The translations under genes were made by a program, and so were the position numbers. This document shows, in pieces, positions 33,690 to 42,183 of a DNA stretch of 64,000 nucleotides (positions are counted from its first letter, which is position 1; each line of letters opens with the position of its first letter). The notes under the pieces are model-generated. The model was not told where the DNA came from and did no database searches. It worked only from the letters and a program-made list of their open reading frames with translations. The stretch is from Acidobacteriota bacterium (GTDB lineage Bacteria; Acidobacteriota; Vicinamibacteria; Vicinamibacterales; JAKQTR01): positions 87,342 through 151,341 of the forward strand of contig JAPKZO010000032.1 in assembly GCA_026393755.1 (NCBI GenBank), written 5' to 3'.

Positions 33690-36236
33690 ATGCCATACGC
33701 CCTCCTCACCCTCATCGTCATCGCGTACCTGCCAGGCACGCTGATCTTCCGGATCCCGGTCGGTCAGCGCGAACGGCGAAGCGCGCTGCCGGCCGAGGAG
33801 CGCGCGTACTGGGCGATTATCCTGAGCGTGCTGCTCAGCACGTCGGTCGCGCTCGCCCTGGCAGCGGCCGGCGTGTACTCGCTCGGGCGGCTCGTGGCCA
33901 TCGACGCGCTCGTCTCCGCCCTCATCATCGCGCGGTGGCGGTTGCGCCTCGGGCTGGAGCCGTCCGCGCCGACGCTCGGCCGCTCGGCCCTCGTGCCGGC
34001 CATGCTGCTCCTGCTCGGCTTCTGGGTCTTCTTCCCCTCATCGGAGTACGTCATCGGCGGCAAGGACCCCGGCACGTACATGAACGAGGGCGTGCAGATC
34101 GCGCGAAGCGGATCGCTCATCATTCCCGACCATGTGATCGCAGAGATGCCCCCCGCCGCGCGCGACCTGTTCCTGGGGGATCCGCGCGGCGGCGCCGACG
34201 ACGGTCTGCAGGAAGGCCCCCGATTCATGGGCTTCTTCGTCCTGAGCCGGGATCGGGGCGAGGTGGTCGGTCAGTTCCCCCATGCCTTCCCTGTGTGGAT
34301 CGCGGTTGGTTATGCGCTCAATGGACTGTCGGGTGCGCTGAGCACGGTGGGCGTGTGGGCGCTTCTCGGGCTGCTGAGCGTGTACTTTGCGTGGTCACGC
34401 CTGATTGGACGCCTCCCGGCCGCGATCGGCTGCGCGCTGTTGGCGTGCAACGTGGCGGAGGTCTGGTTCGCGCGATATCCGAACTCGGAAATGATGCAGC
34501 AGGCACTGCTGTTTGCCGGCATTCTGGCGGTCAGTCGAGCGTATCGTGACGGCGATCTCTTCTTCGCGCCGGTCGCCGGCCTTCTGCTCGGCTCGGCGGT
34601 CTTCGTTCGCTTCGACTCAATCATCATGCTGGCCATCGTGTGCGGTGCGCTGCTCATGTGGGCGGCCGATCACGTGCAACTCGGCCTCTCGTTCCTCGTG
34701 CCCTTCTTCGCGCTGCTCGGCGCCGCGGCGATCTATTACCAGACGCTCATGAAGGCGTACATTGTTATCGCCCTGATCGTGCTGAGCGGCAGCGGGATCA
34801 GCGGTGACGGCGAACGGCGGCTCGTCATGGCGGCCATGGGTTTTCTGCTGATGGTCGCGCTCGTCAGATTCGTCTGCACCCGCTGGCCAGGAGCGATCGG
34901 GTCGCTGAAACCGTGGATTCCACGAGCACTCGCGGTCTCGGTTGCGGTGCTGTGGGCCTATGCCTACTTCCTGCGCAAACAAGGTGGGCTGCTCGCCGCT
35001 CACGATGCCGACGCCCTTCGCACGTTCGCCTGGTATGTCGGGCCTATTGGCCTCGCCGCCGCGGTCTTCGGATTCTGCCTGACGACGTGGCGGTCGTTCT
35101 GGCGGGATCCGGTGCTGCTGACGACGAGTGCGCTGGTTTCGATGTTCTTCTTCTACAAGATCCGCATCGTTCCCGAGCACTTCTGGCAGGCCCGCCGGTG
35201 GATCCCGATTATCCTGCCGGCGGTGTGCCTGATGATTGCGGGAGGCGCGCTCTCGTGGCTGCCGGCATGGTGGGCCAACCCTCGCCCCCGCGGCCACGGC
35301 AGACCGGCGTGGCCTGCTACGGCTGCGCGCCTGGCGTTGTCTGCCGCACTGCTGATCGTCGTCGGCTGGCGATTCGCGGTGACCACCGCGCCGGTGTTCG
35401 CTCACGTGGAGTACCAGGGAGTCGTTGCCCAGCTGGACAAGCTGGCCAGCCGGATCACCGACCGCGACCTCCTGGTTGTCGAATCCCGAAGCTCGTCGGA
35501 CCTGCACGTCCTGGCCACGCCGCTGGCCTGCATGTACGGCAAGCACGTGCTGCTGCTGTATACGCCAAAGCCCGATCCAGAGTTGTTCAGGCAGTTTCTC
35601 GTCTGGGCAAGCGCCCACTACGATCGCGTGCTCTTCCTGGCGGACGGCGGGACGGACCTGGCATTTCCCTTTGTTGCGGCAACACCGTCCGGGCTCGAGC
35701 GTTTCCAGATCCCGGAGTACGAATCGGCGTACCAAGCCTGGCCTCGCGTGGTGCGCCAGAAAAAGTTCAGCCTGACGCTGTATACACTGAGGTATGCGGC
35801 GACGCCGGCGGTGGTCACGGACATCGACGTCGGCGGGGCCGACAACCTGTGGGTGTTTCGTATCCACGCCCGGGAGGACAGCGAAGGCATCAGCTTCCGC
35901 TGGACGCGTGACATCTCGTACGTGACGGCGCAAGGGCTGAGCGCCGGGAGCCGCACCGTCACGCTGTGGATGAATGACGGTGGACGGCCTGCGAATGCCG
36001 GCGCGGCACGGGTTCAGATCATATTGAACAATCACCCGCTCGGAGAGGTGAGGGTCAGCACTGATTTCCAGCCCTACACGTTCGCCATTCCGTCATGGGT
36101 GGCGGCCGAGGCGGCGGGCCGCACGCAGGCATCGGTCTTCAAGCTCGTCAGCACGACCTGGCGGCCATCGGCCGTACTGGGCAATTCAGACACGCGCGAG
36201 CTCGGGGTGATGCTGCGCCGGGTCCGGGTCGAATAG
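33690..36236 (+). CDS. Large GT-C-like membrane protein
   Basis: An 848-residue protein. About 12-14 helices occupy the first 580 residues, and a soluble extracytoplasmic C-terminal part of about 260 residues follows. The first long outer loop holds VIGGKDPGTYMNEGVQIAR (D126, E133) in the place where ArnT-like enzymes keep their acidic catalytic residues. The C-terminal part has strands such as TVTLWMNDGGRP and VQIILNNHPLGEVRVS, suggestive of a beta-sandwich domain. It starts three bases after the aminotransferase stop. A transferase that decorates an exported glycan is likely, but the family assignment is by topology. Confidence 0.65.
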   Translation: MPYALLTLIVIAYLPGTLIFRIPVGQRERRSALPAEERAYWAIILSVLLSTSVALALAAAGVYSLGRLVAIDALVSALIIARWRLRLGLEPSAPTLGRSALVPAMLLLLGFWVFFPSSEYVIGGKDPGTYMNEGVQIARSGSLIIPDHVIAEMPPAARDLFLGDPRGGADDGLQEGPRFMGFFVLSRDRGEVVGQFPHAFPVWIAVGYALNGLSGALSTVGVWALLGLLSVYFAWSRLIGRLPAAIGCALLACNVAEVWFARYPNSEMMQQALLFAGILAVSRAYRDGDLFFAPVAGLLLGSAVFVRFDSIIMLAIVCGALLMWAADHVQLGLSFLVPFFALLGAAAIYYQTLMKAYIVIALIVLSGSGISGDGERRLVMAAMGFLLMVALVRFVCTRWPGAIGSLKPWIPRALAVSVAVLWAYAYFLRKQGGLLAAHDADALRTFAWYVGPIGLAAAVFGFCLTTWRSFWRDPVLLTTSALVSMFFFYKIRIVPEHFWQARRWIPIILPAVCLMIAGGALSWLPAWWANPRPRGHGRPAWPATAARLALSAALLIVVGWRFAVTTAPVFAHVEYQGVVAQLDKLASRITDRDLLVVESRSSSDLHVLATPLACMYGKHVLLLYTPKPDPELFRQFLVWASAHYDRVLFLADGGTDLAFPFVAATPSGLERFQIPEYESAYQAWPRVVRQKKFSLTLYTLRYAATPAVVTDIDVGGADNLWVFRIHAREDSEGISFRWTRDISYVTAQGLSAGSRTVTLWMNDGGRPANAGAARVQIILNNHPLGEVRVSTDFQPYTFAIPSWVAAEAAGRTQASVFKLVSTTWRPSAVLGNSDTRELGVMLRRVRVE

Positions 36237-36250
36237 CGGGCATTCAGGCC

Positions 36251-37441
36251 ATGTTCACACATCTCCAGATCGCCGACCCCGGAGAGCGATGGCTTGTGGG
36301 CATTGCTGATGCCTTGTTGTCCGTGGTCGCGATGCCCGGGCGGATCTCGAGGCGGGCGCCACGCGGCCCGGTCGAGCGGGTTCTCCTGTTCCGTCTGGAA
36401 CGCGTGGGCGATCTCCTCATGGCCAGGCCGGCGATCGAGTCGGTCAGACGCTTTCTACCCGACGCACGAATCGATCTGGTCGTGGGCAGTTGGAATCGAG
36501 CGCTGGCTTCTCTGATACCCGGCATCGATTGCGTGCACGTGCTCGACCTCCCCTGGCTCGCCCGCGGCGCTGCGTCGGCGACGCTGGCGGACGTGTCAGC
36601 GGCAATCAGGATCTGGCGGAAGCCGCGTCATGATCTCGCCATCAATTTCGAGGGAGACATTCGCAGCCACGCGCTGATGTGGGCTGCCGGAGCAAGGCGC
36701 CGCGTCGGATTTGACATGGCCGGCGGCGGTCCCCTGTTGACGGATCGGGTGACGTTCGACCCGCGCTCACACGTGGCGGCCAATTGCCTGCGGCTGGTGG
36801 CGCGAGCGTGCGATCGGCCAGACGGCGAATTCATCCCCGAGCCGGCACCGCTCTCGATTCCTGAGGATATTCGGGCCGAAGGATTGCGACGCCTCGGTGT
36901 GGTACCGGCAATGCCGAACGGACTTCCCCGGCCGCTCATCGGCGTTCACGTGAACGCGGGCCGGCTCGTCAAGCAATGGGAGCCCGCAGCGTTCTCACGC
37001 GCGGCGGCTGAACTGGCCCGCCGGCACGAGGCGGCGATCGTGCTGAGCGGCAGCGATGATGACCGCCCGATTGTCGACGAAGTGAAGGCTGGGCTGCCCC
37101 CAGACGTGACGGTGATCGACCTGGTGGGAAGGCTGGATCTGGTTCAACTGGCGGCGGTGTTTCAGCGCCTGCAACTCGTGCTGAGCGTGGACACCGGGCC
37201 CATGCATCTGGCTGCCGCCGTCGGAACGCCCGTCGTCGGCGTGTTCGGACCGTCGGATCCGCGGCGATGGGGCCCGATCGGGCCGTCCGTGGTCACTGTC
37301 CGGATCGACCTGCCGTGCAGCCCGTGCAATCGCATCCGGCACCCGCCGACACGATGCGTCGGCCACATCCCCGATTGCCTGATGGGCGTCACAGCCGAGC
37401 AGGTGATCGACGCAGCCGAGATGCTGCTCCGGCGAACGTGA
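36251..37441 (+). CDS. Glycosyltransferase family 9 (heptosyltransferase-like)
   Basis: A 396-residue GT-B enzyme. It shows VLLFRLERVGDLLMARPAI, DLAINFEGDIRSHAL, GVHVNAGRLVKQWEPAAFS, AIVLSGSDDDRP and the signature SVDTGPMHLAAAVGTPVVGVFG followed by PSDPRRWGP and the Cys-rich CSPCNR tail, all typical of GT9. It normally adds heptose or related sugars to a lipid-linked core. ATG 36251 is used; the longer frame from 36095 runs through the preceding gene. The stop shares a base with the next ATG (TGATG). Confidence 0.87.
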   Translation: MFTHLQIADPGERWLVGIADALLSVVAMPGRISRRAPRGPVERVLLFRLERVGDLLMARPAIESVRRFLPDARIDLVVGSWNRALASLIPGIDCVHVLDLPWLARGAASATLADVSAAIRIWRKPRHDLAINFEGDIRSHALMWAAGARRRVGFDMAGGGPLLTDRVTFDPRSHVAANCLRLVARACDRPDGEFIPEPAPLSIPEDIRAEGLRRLGVVPAMPNGLPRPLIGVHVNAGRLVKQWEPAAFSRAAAELARRHEAAIVLSGSDDDRPIVDEVKAGLPPDVTVIDLVGRLDLVQLAAVFQRLQLVLSVDTGPMHLAAAVGTPVVGVFGPSDPRRWGPIGPSVVTVRIDLPCSPCNRIRHPPTRCVGHIPDCLMGVTAEQVIDAAEMLLRRT

Positions 37442-39309
37442 TGACGAAAGGGCCGATCTTGGATCACGATGAGGCGGTCTTGCTGGTGCGCTCCGCGCGG
37501 GGGGCGCACCGCGTGGCGCTCACGGAGTGGCTTGGCGCCGAACTCGCGGAACAGGCGGAGATCGACGCCAATCGCTGGATCAAGGCACTCCGGCATGCCC
37601 GGGTCGGCGGCCAGACGCTGCGCGATCGCTTCACCCACCGCGGGGATTCGCTCTGGTGGTTTGGGGAGCTCTACTTCCACAAGACACGGGTCATCAACAC
37701 GATCTTCCGGACCCTCTATGCTCTCGAGGCCCTGGTGGCGGCCGAGCAGCCGCAGCGGTTGAGTGTCGTGCGAGGCAGTCCCGAAGTCCGATTCCTTGCC
37801 GCGCGAGTCGCCAGGCGCGCCGGTGTTGAGTGGGCAGGCGGCGGACAGTCATGGCCGGTTGGGCTGGCGCCACGCCTCGATGTCGTCGTTCGCGCGCACG
37901 CGTTCGTCGCCGGTGCCGGCATCGCCCGATGGCGAACTGCTCGCCGGCAGGTGTCGGCACGAGCGACGGTAGCCGGATTCGTGCACGCGGCCTTCTGGCG
38001 CGGAGACGGGGAGCAGTACATCGGGCCGATTCTGCGCCGTCTCAGCACGTCAGGCGCGACGGCCTCGCTGGCGCTGGTTGGCGTGGGCCCGGGCACAACG
38101 TACCGGGCTCGCTCGTGGCGCAACCGGGTCCGGAGCCTGGCGGGACTCGGCCTCGAGTCGGCATCGTTCACTCCGATCGACGCGTTTGCCTCGGCGCGAG
38201 ATCTGGCGCCGTCTCGAGAGATCTGGCGGCAGCGGGCTGGCATCCTCCGCGAGATGCTGAACAGTGCCGACCTTCGCAGTGCGGCGATGATTGGCGGCTG
38301 CGATACCTGGCCGCTGTTGACGCCGGTCCTGGCTGGCGTCGCGTATCTTCAGTTTCCGTGGTCTGCGCACGTGATGGACCAGTTGGGGGCGTCGCTCGAC
38401 GCGCTGAAACCGGGCGTCGCGCTCACGTACGCCGAAGCTGGCGGATGGGGCCGCGCCCTCGTCCTCGAGGCGCGCCGACGCGGCATTCCGACCGTCGGCC
38501 TGCAGCACGGGTTCATCTACCGGCACTGGCTCAACTACCTGCACGAGCCGGACGAAATGGCGCCGTCGGTGTGCAATCCCGCGGACCGGGGTTTCCCGCA
38601 CCCAACACTGACGCTGCTCTACGACACGTTTGCCGCCGAGCACCTCCAGACGGCGGGGCACTTCCCTGAATCCGCGCTGGCGGTCACGGGAAGCGCGCGG
38701 CTCGACGCGCTGGTCGAACAGTCGGGGGCGCTCACCGCAGCCGAACTGGACGGCATCCGCCAGGCCGTTGGCGCACGGCCGGATCAGCACATCGTCGTCG
38801 TGGCGTCGAAGTTCACGCAGATTCGGCGCGTGTTCCCCGCGCTGGTCGACGCGGTCGCACACATGCCCGATGTGCGGCTCGTGGTGAAGTGCCATCCCGC
38901 AGAGACCGGCGAGCCGTATCTCGCGATGGCGAGAGGCGTCTCGAATGTCACGGTTGCGCCTGTGACAGCGGGCCTGGCGACGCTGACCCGCGCCGCGCGG
39001 CTGCTGGTCACCGTGAACTCGACTGCGGCGATTGAGGCGATGGTGATGGGCTTGCCGAGCCTCGTGCTGGCGCTCCCGAACAACCTGAGCCCGTTTGTCG
39101 GGCACGGTGCTTTGGCCGGGGTGGCCGAGGGCGATCCAATCGCCCCGGCGCTGCGTGCGCTGCTGACCGACGAGAACCGCCGATCGGAACTGAGACAGCA
39201 GCGGACGGCCTTCATGGCCCGCTATGGCATGCGGTCCGACGGCCTGGCGGCGGACCGTGCCGCCGCGGCGATTGTTTCCTTAGCAGTCAAGACAGACAAG
39301 ACTGATTGA
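37441..39309 (+). CDS. GT-B-like surface polysaccharide synthesis protein
   Basis: A 622-residue cytoplasmic protein with no membrane helix. The C-terminal third resembles CDP-glycerol/capsule-type GT-B enzymes: GIPTVGLQHGFIYRHWLNYL, SALAVTGSARLDALVE, HIVVVASKFTQIRRVFPALV, VVKCHPAETGEPYLAMA and TVNSTAAIEAMVMGLPSLVL. The first 300 residues are not recognised and may bind the acceptor. ATG 37441 overlaps the GT9 stop. The donor is unknown. The gene ends 11 bases from a convergent GT2 gene. Confidence 0.65.
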   Translation: MTKGPILDHDEAVLLVRSARGAHRVALTEWLGAELAEQAEIDANRWIKALRHARVGGQTLRDRFTHRGDSLWWFGELYFHKTRVINTIFRTLYALEALVAAEQPQRLSVVRGSPEVRFLAARVARRAGVEWAGGGQSWPVGLAPRLDVVVRAHAFVAGAGIARWRTARRQVSARATVAGFVHAAFWRGDGEQYIGPILRRLSTSGATASLALVGVGPGTTYRARSWRNRVRSLAGLGLESASFTPIDAFASARDLAPSREIWRQRAGILREMLNSADLRSAAMIGGCDTWPLLTPVLAGVAYLQFPWSAHVMDQLGASLDALKPGVALTYAEAGGWGRALVLEARRRGIPTVGLQHGFIYRHWLNYLHEPDEMAPSVCNPADRGFPHPTLTLLYDTFAAEHLQTAGHFPESALAVTGSARLDALVEQSGALTAAELDGIRQAVGARPDQHIVVVASKFTQIRRVFPALVDAVAHMPDVRLVVKCHPAETGEPYLAMARGVSNVTVAPVTAGLATLTRAARLLVTVNSTAAIEAMVMGLPSLVLALPNNLSPFVGHGALAGVAEGDPIAPALRALLTDENRRSELRQQRTAFMARYGMRSDGLAADRAAAAIVSLAVKTDKTD

Positions 39310-39320
39310 CACCGCGCGTG

Positions 39321-40043
39321 TCATCCACGGCCGTGGCTCGGCCGTCCGCCAAACCTGCAGCCGACCAGCACCCGTAGGGCCTGGATCCCGTCACGCCACC
39401 TGATCTTCTTCCCCTGGCCGCGCCCGCGCGGTTCGTACCGCACAGGCACTTCGAAGATGCGGTGGCCCGCCATCAGCAGCTTCGCGGTGATCTCGGGTTC
39501 GATGTCGAACCGGTTGGATTCGAGTCGCAGTGCGCGCGCGACCTCGGTCCGCATGACCTTGTAACAGGTCTCCATATCGGTGAGATGCGATCGGTACAGC
39601 AGGTTGGTGACGGCTGTCAGGGTCACGTTCGCGGCGAGCGTGAGCAGGGGAAGCCCGCCTCGCCGTTCAAGAAAGCGCGAGCCGTAGACGACCGACGCCT
39701 CCCCGCTCAGGATGGGCGCGACCAGCGATGAAAGCTGGGCGGGATCCAGCTCGAGATCCGCATCCTGAATCACGACGATGGTGCCGCCGATTGATGCCAG
39801 GCCCAAACGGATGGAGGCCCCCTTCCCGGCGTTCCGGTCGGCGTGAATCACGCGCAGGGACTGGTCCCGGCTGGCCAGACCGTCGAGGACCTCGCGAGTG
39901 CCGTCAGTCGACCCGTCGTCGACGATGACAATTTCGCGCGGCAGCGGCAGATCGATCGCGCGGAGGCGGTCGATGACAGCGGCGACGGTGCTGGTCTCGT
40001 TGTAGACGGGAACGAGAATCGAGAGAAGTTCGCCGGTCGGCAT
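39321..40043 (-). CDS. GT2 Dpm1-like glycosyltransferase
   Basis: A 240-residue GT-A enzyme without membrane tail, on the strand opposite to its neighbours. It shows SILVPVYNETSTVAAVIDRL, IVIVDDGSTDGTREVLDGL, NAGKGASIRLGL, the metal site VVIQDADLELDPAQLSSLV, VVYGSRFLERRGGLPLL and TDMETCYKVMRTEV. This is the dolichyl/polyprenyl-phosphate sugar synthase pattern. ATG 40043 is divergent from the SDR gene at 40154 across a 110-base gap. Confidence 0.87.
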   Translation of the reverse strand: MPTGELLSILVPVYNETSTVAAVIDRLRAIDLPLPREIVIVDDGSTDGTREVLDGLASRDQSLRVIHADRNAGKGASIRLGLASIGGTIVVIQDADLELDPAQLSSLVAPILSGEASVVYGSRFLERRGGLPLLTLAANVTLTAVTNLLYRSHLTDMETCYKVMRTEVARALRLESNRFDIEPEITAKLLMAGHRIFEVPVRYEPRGRGQGKKIRWRDGIQALRVLVGCRFGGRPSHGRG

Positions 40044-40153
40044 GGGCCGCGATCAGTCTACATTGGCCACGGCTCTTTTCCCGAATTTCCGACTGGCGCG
40101 CGCTTCTTCCCGGCGCGCCATGCGAGGTATCATGGCAATTGGAGATTCCATTC

Positions 40154-41116
40154 ATGCGTGCACTCATCACGGGCGGGGCCGGGTTTATCGGCTCGCACCT
40201 GGCGGATCACCTGCTGGAGGCCGGCCACACGGTCTTCGTCCTTGACGATCTGTCCACAGGCGCGTTCAGCAATATCGCCCATTTGAAGGGCCGGCCCAAT
40301 TTTCACTACACCATCGATTCGGTGACCAACGAGCCCGTACTCGCGGAGCTGGTGGATCAGGCGGACGTCGTTTATCACCTGGCCGCGGCGGTCGGCGTCC
40401 GGCTTATCGTCGAGCATCCCGTGCGCACGATTGAAACCAATGTGCATGGCACCGAGGTCGTACTCGCGCATGCGGCGAAGAAGAACAAGACCGTCGTGAT
40501 CGCGTCGACCTCCGAGGTGTACGGCAAGAGCACCGACGTCCCATTCCAGGAAACGGGGGACGTGAAGCTGGGCCAGACGGGCAAGCACCGCTGGGCTTAC
40601 GCGTGCAGCAAGCTGATCGACGAGTTCCTCGCGCTGGCGTACTGGAAAGAGAAGGGCCTGCCGGTGATCATCGTCCGGCTCTTCAACACCGTCGGCCCGA
40701 GGCAGACCGGCCGGTACGGGATGGTGGTGCCGAATTTTGTGACCCAGGCGCTGGCGGGCCAACCGATTACCGTCTTTGGTGATGGCAGCCAGACGCGGTG
40801 CTTCACTTACGTCGGCGATGTCGTGTGGGCGCTCTCCAAGGTCGTGGCCGAGCCGCGCGCGATTGGCGGCGTCTTCAACCTCGGCCATGCGGAAGAAGTC
40901 TCGATCCTGGCGCTGGCTGAGCGCGTGAAGGCACTGACGGGCAGCGCTTCTCCGATTGTGACGATCCCGTACGACGAAGCGTACGAAGCGGGATTCGAGG
41001 ATATGCCCCGGCGCGTACCCGACATCAGCAAGATTCGCGACCTCATCGGGTACGAGCCGCGGGTGCCGCTGGATGAGATCCTGAAGCGGGTGATCGCCTT
41101 TCATCGGCAGCAGTAG
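40154..41116 (+). CDS. NAD-dependent epimerase/decarboxylase (NDP-sugar)
   Basis: A 320-residue extended SDR enzyme with a complete active site: NAD loop TGGAGFIGSHLADHL, VYHLAAAVGVRLIVEHP, Ser/Thr region VVIASTSEVYGKS, catalytic YACSK, then NTVGPRQTGRYGMVVPNFV and VFGDGSQTRCFTYVGDVV. The pattern resembles UDP-glucose epimerase or UDP-glucuronate decarboxylase-like enzymes; which one cannot be decided. The start is ATG 40154, nine bases after a GGAG; a TTG five codons upstream is less likely. Confidence 0.88.
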   Translation: MRALITGGAGFIGSHLADHLLEAGHTVFVLDDLSTGAFSNIAHLKGRPNFHYTIDSVTNEPVLAELVDQADVVYHLAAAVGVRLIVEHPVRTIETNVHGTEVVLAHAAKKNKTVVIASTSEVYGKSTDVPFQETGDVKLGQTGKHRWAYACSKLIDEFLALAYWKEKGLPVIIVRLFNTVGPRQTGRYGMVVPNFVTQALAGQPITVFGDGSQTRCFTYVGDVVWALSKVVAEPRAIGGVFNLGHAEEVSILALAERVKALTGSASPIVTIPYDEAYEAGFEDMPRRVPDISKIRDLIGYEPRVPLDEILKRVIAFHRQQ

Positions 41117-41118
41117 CG

Positions 41119-42072
41119 GTGGCGCAGACCATCCGGCAACACGCGCGGCGGTGGATCGAATCGCTCCTGTTGCGCGAGGCGAAGCCCGTCCGGCGGATCC
41201 TCCTCGCGGCTGGGCGCGATCGCGCGCGCCGGCTCCCCGACATCGTCCAGATCGAAGCCACCAACATCTGCAACGCCAAGTGCACGTTCTGTCCCCGCGA
41301 CGACATGGAGCGCCGGCAGGGAATCATGGACATGGCGCTCTACCAGAAGATCGTGGACGAATGCGCCGAACTTGGCATCCGTCACGTCCGGATGCACAAC
41401 TACGGCGAAGCGTTCGTGGACAAGCGGCTGCCCGAGAAGATCCGCTACGCGAAGCAACGCGGCATCGCGGAGGTGGGCGTCATCACGAACGGATCGCTGC
41501 TGGGGCCAGACGTGGCGAAAGCGGTCATCGAGGCGGGGCTCGACGCGATCAACATCAGCCTGGACGCCGCTGGCAAGGACACATTTGAATCAACGCGTCT
41601 CGGACTGAAATACGACAAGGTGATGTTGAATCTCGAGGGGTTCCTCCGCATCCGGCAGGAACTCGGTCGGCGCCGGCCGAAGCTCATCCTGTCGTTCGTG
41701 CGACAGGGAGACAGCGCCGAGGAACAGTCCTTCATCGATCGCTGGTCCGCCGTGGCCGACAAGGTCCACATCACTGCAATGCACAACTGGGCGGGCACGC
41801 TTGACCAGAAGTCCGACGTTCACTTCCCGTGCTATCGCCAATGGCTGAGCTTCACGGTGCTGTGGGACGGGCGCGTGAGCCTCTGCTGCGCGGATTTCGA
41901 CGGCACGGTCGTCCTGGGCGATCTGTGCACGGAGACGATCGAACAGATCTGGCACAGCGAGATCTACCGGCGGACACGCCGCGAGCACCTGACCACCGGC
42001 GGCCCCGAGATCTGCCGGAGCTGCGACCTGCCCATGAAGGACTCTCCCCTCTGGATCACACAGCTGTTCTGA
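41119..42072 (+). CDS. Radical SAM/SPASM-domain protein
   Basis: A 317-residue enzyme. The SAM-cluster cysteines are C51, C55 and C58 in TNICNAKCTFCPRDDM. Core strands include VRMHNYGEAFVDKRLPEKI, VGVITNGSLLGPDVA and LDAINISLDAAGKDTFES. The C-terminal SPASM region holds VSLCCADFDGTVVLGDL and ICRSCDLPM, ligands for an extra Fe-S cluster. It starts at GTG 41119, two bases after the SDR stop. Such proteins in glycan loci may modify sugars by radical chemistry; the substrate is unknown. Confidence 0.85.
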   Translation: MAQTIRQHARRWIESLLLREAKPVRRILLAAGRDRARRLPDIVQIEATNICNAKCTFCPRDDMERRQGIMDMALYQKIVDECAELGIRHVRMHNYGEAFVDKRLPEKIRYAKQRGIAEVGVITNGSLLGPDVAKAVIEAGLDAINISLDAAGKDTFESTRLGLKYDKVMLNLEGFLRIRQELGRRRPKLILSFVRQGDSAEEQSFIDRWSAVADKVHITAMHNWAGTLDQKSDVHFPCYRQWLSFTVLWDGRVSLCCADFDGTVVLGDLCTETIEQIWHSEIYRRTRREHLTTGGPEICRSCDLPMKDSPLWITQLF

Positions 42073-42102
42073 CAGCCCGCGATCGCGCCGAAGCACCTCC
42101 AC

Positions 42103-42134
42103 CCCGAATCCCGAGCCACGACTCCCGAATCCCG
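42103..42134. repeat. Direct 11-bp repeat CCCGAATCCCG
   Basis: CCCGAATCCCG occurs at 42103-42113 and 42124-42134, 21 bases apart, in the 111-base gap before the flippase fusion gene. A shorter copy (CCCGAATCCC) lies at 4843-4852. The role is unknown; it looks like a dispersed intergenic repeat. Confidence 0.5.
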
Positions 42135-42170
42135 TTTCGAGACCAGGCACCGGGGCTCGATCGCATGGGG

Positions 42171-42176
42171 TAGAAT
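42171..42176 (+). promoter_or_regulatory. -10 element placed for a leaderless start
   Basis: TAGAAT lies exactly seven bases before GTG 42184, with no Shine-Dalgarno between, so transcription would begin at or near the start codon. No good -35 box is visible. The same spacing is seen at 48037-48050. Confidence 0.45.
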
Positions 42177-42183
42177 TCGACCG

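Noticed and set aside
34617..36035. A 472-codon minus-strand open frame
   Set aside because: Antisense to the large GT-C-like membrane protein; no recognisable motif.
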